From Sphingomonas sp. PP-CE-1G-424 (GTDB lineage Bacteria > Pseudomonadota > Alphaproteobacteria > Sphingomonadales > Sphingomonadaceae), in contig NZ_SLXW01000003.1 of assembly GCF_004341085.1 (NCBI RefSeq), forward strand, positions 372,001-436,000: 64,000 nucleotides of DNA, in the 5' to 3' direction. Shown here piece after piece: positions 7,253 to 15,963 of this stretch. The stretch's first letter is position 1, and each line of letters starts with the position of its first letter. The notes beneath the pieces were generated by a model that was not told the origin of the DNA, did no database searches, and saw only the letters and a program-made list of their open reading frames with translations. The translations under genes were made by a program, and so were the position numbers.

Positions 7253-9226
7253 TCAGGAGCGCGCCTGCGCTTTCTGGGCATTGCCGGCAAGCATGGTCGC
7301 GACCATGCTTGCCGGCAACGGCCGCGCCAGCAGATATCCCTGCACCGCATCGCACCGCGTGCGGCGGAGCTGGTTGAGTTGCGCCTGCGTCTCGACGCCC
7401 TCGGCTACCGTCCGCATGCCCAGTTTGGCGGCGAGATCGATCACGGTCTGGACGATCGCCACCGAGGCCGGGCTCTGTTCGAGATCGGTGATGAACGAGC
7501 GATCGATCTTCAGCGTCTGGAACGGGAATTTCGTGAGGTAGCTGAGCGACGAATAGCCGGTGCCGAAATCGTCGAGCGTGGTCCGCACGTGCAGCCGGTT
7601 GATCGCATCGAGCGCGGCCAGCGACGCTTCGATATCCTCGAGCAGCACCGACTCGGTCACCTCGAGCTCGAGCCGCTCCGCTGCGAACCCGGTGGACGCC
7701 AGCGCATTCATGATCACGGTGGTGAGATTGGCCGACCGGAGCTGGATCGGCGACAGGTTAACCGCGATCTTCACCGCTTGTGGCCACGCGCTGGCGATCC
7801 GGCACGCCTCACGGATCACCCATCCGCCGATCGACACGATCAGCCCGGTATCCTCGGCGATCGGGATGAATTCCGCCGGCGAGATCGCCCCATGCTGCCG
7901 GTTGGTCCAGCGCAGCAAGGCTTCGCAGGACAGCACGTGTTCGCCGGCGAGATCGAAGATCGGCTGGAACACCAGATGAAACTCGCCGCGTTCAAGCGCG
8001 CCCTGCATCTCGGCGGCGAGGTCCCGCGTGCGCGAGATCTTCTCGTCCATCAGCGGTTCGTAGAAGCACATCTGGCCGCGACCGCTGTCCTTGGCGCGAT
8101 ACAGTGCCAGGTCGGCGTTCTTCAACAGCGTGTCGGCATCGCTCCCGTCCGCGGGCGCGATCGCGATACCGATCGATGCGTTCACCTGGAGCAGGCGGCC
8201 TTCGTGGAGAACCGGCTTCTCGACGAGTGCCAGGATGGTCTGACCGATCGTCATCGCGTCGGCTTCGGTATTCACCGTGCACACGACGGCGAACTCGTCG
8301 CCGCCCAGTCGCGCGACGACGCCGTCCTTGCCGAACGCCTGATCGAGCCGCCGCGCGATCTCCGCGAGCAGCGCGTTGCCCGCCAGATGGCCGAACGAAT
8401 CGTTGATCTCCTTGAAGCGATCGAGATCGAGCCAGTTGATCGCGAGCCGATACTCGTCGGCCGACACCCGCTGCAACCGCGCTTCGAACTGCTCGCGGAA
8501 CGCGGTGCGATTGGCGACCCCGGTCAGGTCGTCGCGGCGCGCGATCGCGGCATGATGCTCCGCCAGCGCCGTCTTCTCGCGCGACGCTACGGTCGCCTTC
8601 AGGATGACGCCGTAGGTTTGCAGCGTGATATCCATCATCGCGACGACGAACAGCAATATGACGATCGCCAGCGCGATCTTGAGCGGCTCGAGCGATACGA
8701 GCAGACCGATCGCGAGCGGTACCGACGCGAAGCTGAGCTGCGACAGCGCGATCCACGGCCGCCCGGCATTGCGTCCCGCGATCCCCGCCGCATAGCCGAT
8801 CGTCGTCGTCACCGCGAGCAGCTGCAGCACGCCGTCGTTGGTATTGACCAGCGTCAGCAGTCCAAACGTGCCGAGCAGCGACGAATAGCCGATCGCCCCG
8901 GATCGATAGAGCCGCTCCTGGCGTCGGCCCCAAGGGCCCAGCGCGGCCTTCTTGGATGGCTGGCGCTTCGCACTCCGTCGGCTCAGGCGCAGCGCATCGA
9001 CGATCCGCGAGCCGGCAACCGCCGCGATCGCTATCGCGCACCCCGTCATCCACGCGTTGCCGCTGACCAGCGCGACGATCATCGTGATGGCACTGCTGGT
9101 CACCGCGCCGATCACCAGCGATTGCGGCGATGCGTAGAGCGACTCGACCAGGGTCTCCTGGACGTAGGCCGCGATCGTCTGATCGGAATGGCGCAACTGC
9201 CTGAGGCGGGTAATCAGACCGATCAT
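7253..9226 (-). CDS. membrane-anchored GGDEF-EAL cyclic-di-GMP enzyme
   Basis: 657 residues. The first ~205 contain five to six hydrophobic segments (about 36-75, 112-128, 132-150, 165-178, 182-205) forming an integral membrane sensor that I cannot assign to a named MASE domain. A GGDEF domain follows with intact GGDEF at 308-312 but no canonical RxxD inhibitory site, then an EAL domain with EALLRW at 435-440, DDFGTGYSS and a C-terminal QGYLLARPLP segment. Both catalytic signatures look complete, so it could make and break cyclic-di-GMP; which activity dominates cannot be told. It converges on the rpfF homologue and may sense its product at the membrane (inference). Confidence 0.9.
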   Translation of the reverse strand: MIGLITRLRQLRHSDQTIAAYVQETLVESLYASPQSLVIGAVTSSAITMIVALVSGNAWMTGCAIAIAAVAGSRIVDALRLSRRSAKRQPSKKAALGPWGRRQERLYRSGAIGYSSLLGTFGLLTLVNTNDGVLQLLAVTTTIGYAAGIAGRNAGRPWIALSQLSFASVPLAIGLLVSLEPLKIALAIVILLFVVAMMDITLQTYGVILKATVASREKTALAEHHAAIARRDDLTGVANRTAFREQFEARLQRVSADEYRLAINWLDLDRFKEINDSFGHLAGNALLAEIARRLDQAFGKDGVVARLGGDEFAVVCTVNTEADAMTIGQTILALVEKPVLHEGRLLQVNASIGIAIAPADGSDADTLLKNADLALYRAKDSGRGQMCFYEPLMDEKISRTRDLAAEMQGALERGEFHLVFQPIFDLAGEHVLSCEALLRWTNRQHGAISPAEFIPIAEDTGLIVSIGGWVIREACRIASAWPQAVKIAVNLSPIQLRSANLTTVIMNALASTGFAAERLELEVTESVLLEDIEASLAALDAINRLHVRTTLDDFGTGYSSLSYLTKFPFQTLKIDRSFITDLEQSPASVAIVQTVIDLAAKLGMRTVAEGVETQAQLNQLRRTRCDAVQGYLLARPLPASMVATMLAGNAQKAQARS

Positions 9227-9395
9227 GACGGCCTACATGGGAGAAGAAGGTGTAAAAGAAACGAACAAACACGCGCTGAGCGACTGAAAAAGATATTTTT
9301 TATTTGTACGCCGCGCGCCAGCGTTATGGGGCCGCATTGCCGGCATCGTTCGATCTGTCGTGGCATTCCGCGCGCGATCCCCGTACGCGCAGGTC

Positions 9396-10619
9396 ATGAA
9401 CGTCAAGACCGCTGACCCGTCGATGCAACCACGCGAGTTCGTTGCCTTTATTGCCGCGCTGATGGCCGTGAACGCGCTCGGCGTCGACCTGATGCTGCCC
9501 GCGCTGGCGGATATCGGGCATCAGTTGAGCATCGCGACGGCCAACCACCGGCAGTGGATCATCACCGCGTACATGCTGGGCTTCGGGACCGGGCAGCTCG
9601 TCTACGGCCCGCTAGCAGATCGCTACGGACGTCGCCCGATCCTGCTCGTCACGCTGGCCGGGTTCGTGCTGGCGAGCATCTTCGCGGCCGGATCGCAGAC
9701 TTTCGCGGCACTGCTCGGCGCGCGTGTGCTGCAGGGGCTGATGTCGGCGTCGACCCGCGTGCTGGCGGTCGCGATCGTGCGGGATCGCTATGCCGGGCGA
9801 CAGATGGCGCGGACGCTGTCGGTGGCGCAGATGATCTTCTTCCTCGTGCCGATCATGGCGCCGAGCCTCGGCCAGATGTTGCTCGCGTTCGGTCCGTGGC
9901 GCTTCATCTTCTATGCGCTCGCCGGTTTCGCCGCGCTCGTCCTGGCATGGTCGTTCACACGGCTGCGCGAATCGCTGCCGGTCGAGAACCGCACGCCGCT
10001 TTCGCTGGCCGCGCTGCGCAACGGGTATACGCTGACGCTGACGAACCGGTTTTCCGCAGGGTACGCGGTCGCGGCGTCGATGACGTTCGGCGGCATCATC
10101 GCCTTTGTCTCGTCAGCGCAACAGATCTTCGTCGACGAGTTCCACGCCGGCGCGCGGTTCACGATCCTGTTCGCGATCTGCGCGTTCTCGATGGGGTGCG
10201 CGTCGTTCGCCAACAGCCGCCTGGTCGAGCGGCTGGGCACGCGGCTGATCTCGCAGTCCGCGGTAATCGGTCTGATCGTGCTCTCCGTCTGCCATATCGG
10301 ACTGATCGCATCCGGCCTCGAAACCCTGCCGAGCTACATGGTGTTCCAGGCCCTGAGCATGACCTGCATTGGTCTGTGCGGGGCGAACTTCGGGTCGATG
10401 GCGATGGAGCCCGTCGGCGCGATCGCCGGCACGGCGTCGTCGATCCAGGGCTTCATCACCAGCGTCGGCGCGGTCATCGTCGGATCGCTGATCGGACAAT
10501 CCTACGACGGCACGACCTATCCGCTGGCGATCGGCTATCTGGCGATCGGCGTCGCGGTGCTCGGCGTGGTGTACGTCGTCGAGGGCGGCAAGCTGTTCCA
10601 CGCGCATCACAGCGCGTAA
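9396..10619 (+). CDS. Bcr/CflA-type MFS drug exporter
   Basis: A 407-residue, 12-helix major facilitator. It has the DHA1 hallmarks: D in helix 1 (VDLMLPAL), GPLADRYGRRP between helices 2 and 3, and helix 4 residues (RVLQGL...AIVRDRY) as in Bcr/CflA proteins, proton-driven exporters of small drugs or peptides across the inner membrane. I chose the ATG at 9396 (MNVKTADP), since residues encoded further upstream look unrelated to the family. It is divergent from the GGDEF-EAL gene across an AT-rich spacer (9283-9310) and converges on the amidohydrolase. The exported compound is unknown. Confidence 0.88.
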   Translation: MNVKTADPSMQPREFVAFIAALMAVNALGVDLMLPALADIGHQLSIATANHRQWIITAYMLGFGTGQLVYGPLADRYGRRPILLVTLAGFVLASIFAAGSQTFAALLGARVLQGLMSASTRVLAVAIVRDRYAGRQMARTLSVAQMIFFLVPIMAPSLGQMLLAFGPWRFIFYALAGFAALVLAWSFTRLRESLPVENRTPLSLAALRNGYTLTLTNRFSAGYAVAASMTFGGIIAFVSSAQQIFVDEFHAGARFTILFAICAFSMGCASFANSRLVERLGTRLISQSAVIGLIVLSVCHIGLIASGLETLPSYMVFQALSMTCIGLCGANFGSMAMEPVGAIAGTASSIQGFITSVGAVIVGSLIGQSYDGTTYPLAIGYLAIGVAVLGVVYVVEGGKLFHAHHSA

Positions 10620-10643
10620 GGAACGACGCTGCCGCCCGGCGGG

Positions 10644-11978
10644 TCAGAGGCTCTTCGGCGCGCCCTTGACGATCTGGCCGCGGTGCATGACGAAATCGAC
10701 ATGCTCGAGGCGCGTGACGTCCTGTAGCGGCGAGCCCGTCACGGCGATGATATCCGCGGTCTTGCCGGGTGCGAGCGTGCCGATGTCGTCGCGCCCGAGC
10801 AGATCCGCCGCGCTCACCGTCGCCGCGACGATCGCCTGCGTCGGGGTGAGGCCGTTGCGTACCAGAAGTGCGAACTCGGTCGCATTGTCGCCGTGCTTCG
10901 AGACGCCGGTGTCGGTCCCGAACGCGACCTTCACCCCGGCGGCATAGGCGCGACGGTGACTGGCGGCCATCGCGGCCGCGGCGGCCTCGGCCTTGACGAT
11001 CGTCGCAGGGGGCAGGGCGCCACCCCGCGCCTGCGCGAGTGCGGCAACGGGTGCGATCTCGGTCGGGACGAGATAGGCGCCCCTGGTCTTGAACAACCGG
11101 ATCGTCTCGTCGTCGAGAAACGTGCCGTGCTCGATCGAGTCGACCCCGGCCTCCAGCGCCGACTTCGTTCCCTCCGCCGCATGGCTATGCGCCGCGACCT
11201 TGCGGCCAAGACCATGCGCGGTCTCGATGATCGCGCGCATCTCTTCGGGGGTCATCGCCCGGCCAAGCCCGCCGCTGACATTCGACAGCACGCCGCCGGT
11301 CGCGGCGAACTTGATGACGCGTGCCCCCAGTGCAACCTGCGCGCGGACCGCACGTCGGCACTCGTCGGGACCGTCGCACAGATTGATTTCCTTGGCATGC
11401 ACCGCTTCGGCAAAATCTTCGGCAAGCCCGTTGCTGCCGTCACCATGCCCGCCGGTCACCGAGATCATCTCGCCGGCATTGGTGATCGTCGGCCCGTCGA
11501 CGGTACCGGCGTCGATCGCATCGCGCAGCGCGCGGATGCCGCGGGGATCGCCGCCGAGATCGCGCACCGAGGTGAACCCCGCGTTCAACGTGGTCCGCGC
11601 GTTCGCGACCGCGGTCATCTCGTCGTCGAACCGATCGCGGGTCATCGCCTCGAGCCGTGCGCGCATCGGGTCGCCGCCGATCCCCCAGAGATGGACGTGC
11701 ATGTCGACCAGACCCGGCAGCACGAACGCATTGCGCAGGTCGATCAGCGTCGCGCCCTGTTCGGGCGGTACGAACCCGTCGCGCAGCTCGGCGACCTTGC
11801 CGTCACGGACGATGACGGTGGTATTGCCGCGCGGCGGCTGGCCGGGCCGATCGAGCAGCGCGCCTGCCTGGATATACGTTGCCTTCGACGGTGAAGCTTG
11901 GGTTCCGGACGGTGAATTCTGGGCCAGCGCGGGTGCGGATACGGTGGCTGCGAGCGCGATCACACATGCTGTGAACAT
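10644..11978 (-). CDS. secreted metal-dependent amidohydrolase (prolidase/imidazolonepropionase-like)
   Basis: 444 residues with a Sec signal peptide (MFTACVIALAATVSAPALA). The amidohydrolase metal-site set is present: HVH at 94-96, lysine in VIKFAATGG (the carbamylated bridge), histidines in AHSHA and SIEHG, and aspartate in FGTDTG. This pattern matches the exported Xaa-Pro/Xaa-Arg dipeptidase-type amidohydrolases that are abundant in sphingomonads and caulobacters. The ATG at 11978 is preceded by AGGGGGAA at good spacing; a longer frame upstream adds a non-signal sequence. Probable role: periplasmic cleavage of dipeptides or cyclic amides. The exact substrate is unknown. Confidence 0.85.
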   Translation of the reverse strand: MFTACVIALAATVSAPALAQNSPSGTQASPSKATYIQAGALLDRPGQPPRGNTTVIVRDGKVAELRDGFVPPEQGATLIDLRNAFVLPGLVDMHVHLWGIGGDPMRARLEAMTRDRFDDEMTAVANARTTLNAGFTSVRDLGGDPRGIRALRDAIDAGTVDGPTITNAGEMISVTGGHGDGSNGLAEDFAEAVHAKEINLCDGPDECRRAVRAQVALGARVIKFAATGGVLSNVSGGLGRAMTPEEMRAIIETAHGLGRKVAAHSHAAEGTKSALEAGVDSIEHGTFLDDETIRLFKTRGAYLVPTEIAPVAALAQARGGALPPATIVKAEAAAAAMAASHRRAYAAGVKVAFGTDTGVSKHGDNATEFALLVRNGLTPTQAIVAATVSAADLLGRDDIGTLAPGKTADIIAVTGSPLQDVTRLEHVDFVMHRGQIVKGAPKSL

Positions 11979-12085
11979 CGAATTCCCCCTGACCGGGGTA
12001 TGGTCGTTCAAGTGCTCGGCTTCGGCAAGTCCTTGCAACCAGTATTTTGCCGCGCGTCGAATATGCGCTGATCTTGATCAAATCG

Positions 12086-12110
12086 GGTTGGCGGCAGGAT
12101 TGCCAACCGA
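12086..12110. promoter_or_regulatory. inverted repeat upstream of the kaiC-like gene
   Basis: GGTTGGC (12086-12092) and GCCAACC (12102-12108) form a perfect 7-bp dyad with a 9-nt spacer, about 75 nt before the start codon. Its right half belongs to a 12-nt sequence, ATTGCCAACCGA (12099-12110), that recurs exactly at 12182-12193 over the start codon. This could be an operator pair; the binding protein is unknown. Confidence 0.4.
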
Positions 12111-12182
12111 CCGGGGGCGGCTATGGTTCGTCAACCCTAACGCGCTAGCATCGTTGGGAGATACTAGATTTAGGATGCCATA

Positions 12183-13694
12183 TTGCCAACCGATCCGCAG
12201 ACCACCGCGATCGTATCGACCGGTATAGCCGGGCTCGACGACATTCTGGGCGGTGGCCTGACCCCCCAGCGCATGTACCTGGTCCAGGGTACGCCGGGAA
12301 CCGGCAAGACGACCTTGGGGCTCGACTTCCTGCTGACCGGGGCCAAGGTCGGCGAGACCGGGCTCTACATCACGCTGGCCGAAACCGAGGTCGAACTGCG
12401 TGCCGTCGCGGCGACGCATGGCTGGTCGCTGGATCAGCTCGAGCTGTTCGAGATGGTGCCCGCCGACGGCCTGGGCGAGGATCAGGAGCAGACCTTGCTC
12501 CACCCGAGCGAAGTCGAACTCGGCGAGACGATCCGCGACATCATGACCAAGGTCGATGCGTTCAAGCCTGCCCGCGTCGTCATCGACAGCCTGTCCGAAC
12601 TGCGGTTGCTCGCGCAGAGCCCGGTCCGGTATCGACGGCAGATCCTGGCGTTGAAGCATCTGTTCTCGACGCGGCAGGTCACCGTCCTGATCCTCGACGA
12701 CAAGGGCGCGTCGGGCAGCGATCTCCAGCTCCACAGCATCGCGCACGGCGTCATCTCCCTCGAACAGACGCTGTCCGGGTTCGGATCGCAACGTCGTCGC
12801 CTTCACATCGTGAAGATGCGCGGCGTCCGCTATCGTGGCGGCTATCATGATTTCGAGATCGAGCGCGGCGGCCTTCGCGTCTACCCGCGGCTGATCGCGG
12901 CCGAACATGGCCGGACCTACAATGATGCGTCGGTGTCGACCGGATCGGAAGCGCTGGACACGCTGCTCGGCGGCGGGCTAGTTCCCGGCACGGCGACGTT
13001 GCTCACCGGGCCCGCGGGCGTCGGCAAGACGACGACGTCGGTCCAGTGCATGGTCGCGGCACTCCAGCGCGGCGACCATGCGGCGTATTTCCTGTTCGAC
13101 GAGCGCCTGCCGACGCTGATGAAGCGCAGCGCCGCGCTGAACCTCGACATCCAGCCGTTCATCGACTCCGGCCAGCTGAAGATCCGCGCGATCGACCCGG
13201 CCGAGATGTCGCCGGGCGAGTTCGCGGATTCGGTCCGCGCCGCGGTCGAAGAGGACGGCGCGCGCGTGGTCGTGATCGACAGCCTGAACGCGTATCTGCA
13301 ATCGATGCCCAACGAACAGTTCCTGACGCTGCAGATGCACGAGATGCTGACGTATCTGGGGCAGGAGGGGGTCGTCAGCCTGCTGATCCTCGGCCTGCAT
13401 GGGATGATGGGCGACGTCCGGCAGGACGTGGACTTGAGCTATCTGTCCGATTCCGTGGTTCAGCTCCGTTATTTCGAGGCGCAGGGCGAGGTCCGCCAAG
13501 CCATCTCGGTCATCAAAACGCGCACGGCACGGCACGAACGGACGATCCGGGAGTTTCAGATAGGGAGCAACGGTTTGCAGGTCGGCGAGCCATTGCGCGA
13601 ATTCCAGGGCGTCCTGACCGGCGTTCCGACCTTTTCGGGCGAAGGCAAGACGTTGATGGCCAGCAAGATGGGTTCTTTGGAAGAGCATGGCTGA
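12183..13694 (+). CDS. two-domain KaiC-like ATPase
   Basis: 503 residues made of two RecA/KaiC domains in tandem. Domain 1 has Walker A GTPGTGKTT (36-44), an acidic AETE pair (67-70) and Walker B RVVIDSL (131-137). Domain 2 has Walker A GPAGVGKTT (276-284), a DE pair (306-307) and Walker B RVVVIDSL (361-368). Cyanobacterial KaiC is the clock ATPase/autokinase; in proteobacteria homologues occur without KaiA and are linked to stress and signalling. The TTG at 12183 is supported by AGGA about 7 nt upstream; the nearby ATG is out of frame. The 3' end overlaps the hybrid kinase by 8 nt, so the two are made together. No kaiB is adjacent. Lipid or protein targets are unknown. Confidence 0.88.
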   Translation: MPTDPQTTAIVSTGIAGLDDILGGGLTPQRMYLVQGTPGTGKTTLGLDFLLTGAKVGETGLYITLAETEVELRAVAATHGWSLDQLELFEMVPADGLGEDQEQTLLHPSEVELGETIRDIMTKVDAFKPARVVIDSLSELRLLAQSPVRYRRQILALKHLFSTRQVTVLILDDKGASGSDLQLHSIAHGVISLEQTLSGFGSQRRRLHIVKMRGVRYRGGYHDFEIERGGLRVYPRLIAAEHGRTYNDASVSTGSEALDTLLGGGLVPGTATLLTGPAGVGKTTTSVQCMVAALQRGDHAAYFLFDERLPTLMKRSAALNLDIQPFIDSGQLKIRAIDPAEMSPGEFADSVRAAVEEDGARVVVIDSLNAYLQSMPNEQFLTLQMHEMLTYLGQEGVVSLLILGLHGMMGDVRQDVDLSYLSDSVVQLRYFEAQGEVRQAISVIKTRTARHERTIREFQIGSNGLQVGEPLREFQGVLTGVPTFSGEGKTLMASKMGSLEEHG

Positions 13695-15675
13695 CGTGGA
13701 AGACCGTGTTCTGATTCTGGCGCCGCGCGGTCGAGATGCCACGATTGCCGCGGACCTGCTCGGCCGTAACACGATCCAATCCTATGTCTGCGCGGACCGG
13801 GCGGAGTTGCTGGCGGAAATTCGGCGGGGCGCCGGTGCGGTCATGCTGACGGAGGAAGCGCTGGCGGGGCATGACGCGTCGGGTCTGTCGGAGTGGGTCG
13901 CGACGCAGCCGACCTGGTCTGACATCCCGTTCGTGGTGCTGGCCAACGGCGCGCCCGCGCCGCGAACCACCGCCGCGAGCGATCGCCTGGCGAACCTGGG
14001 CAATGTCGTTCTGTTGCAACGGCCTTTGCATGCCGAGGCTATGCTGGGCGCGATCCGCTCGTCGCTGAAGGCGCGGCGGCGCCAATATGAAGTCCGCGAT
14101 GCGGCGATGACGCTCGAGCGTGCGGTTGTCGATCGCACCGCAGAGCTGGAAGCGGCACGGGAGAGTCTTACGATCGCGCTCGACGCCGCCGGCATGGGCA
14201 GCTGGGATATCGACTTCACCACCGGCACCGCGAGGCGGACGGCACGGCACGACGAGATATTCGGCTATCCGACGCGGCGTCCGACGTGGAACATCGATGA
14301 TTTTCTCGGCTTTGTCGACGTTTCCCAGCGAGCGCGTATCCGGGCGGACTTCGACGCCGCGCTGGACTCTGGAATGCTGGATATCGAGTGCTCGATCACC
14401 GCGGCGGACGGTTCGCAGAAGTGGATCGCGGCCAAGGGCCGCGTCACCTACGGTCCTGACGACAAGCCGCTGCGGATGACCGGCGTCGTCTCGGACGTGA
14501 CCGACAAAAAGGAAGCCGACGCGCAACTCGCGCAGGCGCACAAGATGGACGCGATCGGCCAGCTGACCGGCGGCGTCGCGCATGATTTCAACAATCTGCT
14601 GACCCCGATCGTCGGCAGTCTGGATCTCGTCCGCCGTCGGCACAAGGACGACGAGAAGACGCAGCGCATGGTCGCCGGCGCGCTGCAGGCCGCCGAACGT
14701 GCGGCGACACTGACTCAGCGGCTGCTCGCGTTCGCGCGCAAGCAGGCGTTGCAGCCCAAGGCGGTCGATATCGGTGCGCTGATCGATGGCATCGTCGATC
14801 TCGTCCGGCGTTCGCTGGGGCCGACGATCACCGTGGTGCTCGAAGTGCCGCGCCATCTGTCGTCGGCGCGCGTCGATCCGAACCAGCTCGAACTCGCGCT
14901 GCTCAACCTCGCGATCAACGCACGCGATGCGATGCCGGGCGGCGGTCGGCTGATCCTGACCGTCGCGGAGATCGTCGTCGACGACCGCAACGCCGTCGGT
15001 CTCGACGCCGGCCGTTATATCCGACTGACCGCGCAGGATACCGGCACCGGCATGGACCGGGCGACGCTCGCGCGTGCGACCGAACCTTTCTTCTCGACCA
15101 AGGGCGTCGGCAAGGGAACGGGCTTGGGCCTGTCGATGGTCCACGGTCTCGCCGCGCAGTCGGGGGGCATCCTGCATCTCAGGAGCGAGCCCGGCGTCGG
15201 GACCGCAGTCGAGCTCTGGCTGCCGGCGACCGACGAAGTCGCGAGCGATGCGGCCGATAGTCAGGGTGAGCCGGCACCGGCGCGGCATGCCGCCAAGATC
15301 GTCCTGGTCGACGACGAGGAACTGGTGCGGTCCGCGACCGCGGAGATGCTGCGCGATTTGGGCTATGTCGTGTCCGAGTTCGGGTCGGCAAGCCAGGCGC
15401 TATCGGCGATCCGGTCGGGGATCGATGTCGACATGCTCGTCAGCGATTATCTGATGCCCGGGATGACCGGCGGCCAGCTGATCACCGAAATGCGCGCCAA
15501 CGGCATCCGGCTGCCGACGTTGCTGGTCACAGGATACGCGGCGGCGGGTGACGATGTCCCGACCGATGTCACGCGGCTGGGAAAGCCCTTCCGCCAGGTC
15601 GATCTGGCCGACCGCGTCAACCAGTTGCTTCGCGTTCCACCAGCCAAGGGACGTCGGCTGCGCGTCGTCGAATAG
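13687..15675 (+). CDS. hybrid histidine kinase with N-terminal pseudo-receiver
   Basis: 662 residues. Residues 5-130 look like a receiver domain that has lost its chemistry: the phospho-acceptor region reads AVMLTEEAL with no Asp, and the usual KP is RP (112-113). A coiled-coil link leads to a PAS domain (about 160-275), HisKA with GGVAHDFNN (H299), HATPase_c with an N box (NLAINARDAMPGGG), DTGTGM and GKGTGLGLS, and a C-terminal receiver with D542/D543, D587 and K633. No membrane helix is visible, so it is cytosolic. It overlaps the KaiC-like gene by 8 nt, implying a shared pathway; probably the kinase phosphorylates its own receiver and a downstream partner encoded elsewhere. Confidence 0.9.
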   Translation: MADVEDRVLILAPRGRDATIAADLLGRNTIQSYVCADRAELLAEIRRGAGAVMLTEEALAGHDASGLSEWVATQPTWSDIPFVVLANGAPAPRTTAASDRLANLGNVVLLQRPLHAEAMLGAIRSSLKARRRQYEVRDAAMTLERAVVDRTAELEAARESLTIALDAAGMGSWDIDFTTGTARRTARHDEIFGYPTRRPTWNIDDFLGFVDVSQRARIRADFDAALDSGMLDIECSITAADGSQKWIAAKGRVTYGPDDKPLRMTGVVSDVTDKKEADAQLAQAHKMDAIGQLTGGVAHDFNNLLTPIVGSLDLVRRRHKDDEKTQRMVAGALQAAERAATLTQRLLAFARKQALQPKAVDIGALIDGIVDLVRRSLGPTITVVLEVPRHLSSARVDPNQLELALLNLAINARDAMPGGGRLILTVAEIVVDDRNAVGLDAGRYIRLTAQDTGTGMDRATLARATEPFFSTKGVGKGTGLGLSMVHGLAAQSGGILHLRSEPGVGTAVELWLPATDEVASDAADSQGEPAPARHAAKIVLVDDEELVRSATAEMLRDLGYVVSEFGSASQALSAIRSGIDVDMLVSDYLMPGMTGGQLITEMRANGIRLPTLLVTGYAAAGDDVPTDVTRLGKPFRQVDLADRVNQLLRVPPAKGRRLRVVE

Positions 15676-15713
15676 ACGGTATTCGTCGAGGTTGGTCGGC
15701 CGCAAGGCACGGC

Positions 15714-15913
15714 TCAGACGGACAGGCCGTCCGTCGTGACGTGATCGGCCATCGCTTCCGCCGTCGTCCACCAGATCCGCGGGTCCGCCACCTCTCGTAG
15801 TCGGGTCAGGACCCGATCGAGATCGTCAGCCGGCGGCCTTCGGGCCAAGAATAGTCGGGCCGTCCGACGATCGGGCGGTACGCGTATCGCCCGTGATGCG
15901 GCAGGTCTTTCAT
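15714..15913 (-). pseudogene. remnant of a polysaccharide deacetylase gene
   Basis: An ATG at 15913 opens a 35-residue frame (MKDLPHHGRYAYRPIVGRPD, then YSWPEGRRL) that closely resembles the N-terminus of polysaccharide-deacetylase (NodB-fold, PuuE/allantoinase-like) proteins, then stops at 15806. In another frame, from about 15820 down to the stop at 15714, the sequence reads LDRVLTRLREVADPRIWWTT and AEAMADHV, like the C-terminal helix of the same family. The two ends appear to be fused across a large internal deletion with a frameshift, leaving about 200 nt of a gene normally near 900 nt. No catalytic motif survives. The identification is by eye. Confidence 0.6.
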
Positions 15914-15963
15914 CGGTTCGGACCTGCGTGCGCCTTCATATCAGCCGTCGAATTGCCTTGGCG

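Noticed and set aside
13513..15288. 591-codon open frame opposite the hybrid kinase
   Set aside because: Arg/Asp-rich antisense frame; the plus-strand kinase explains the region.
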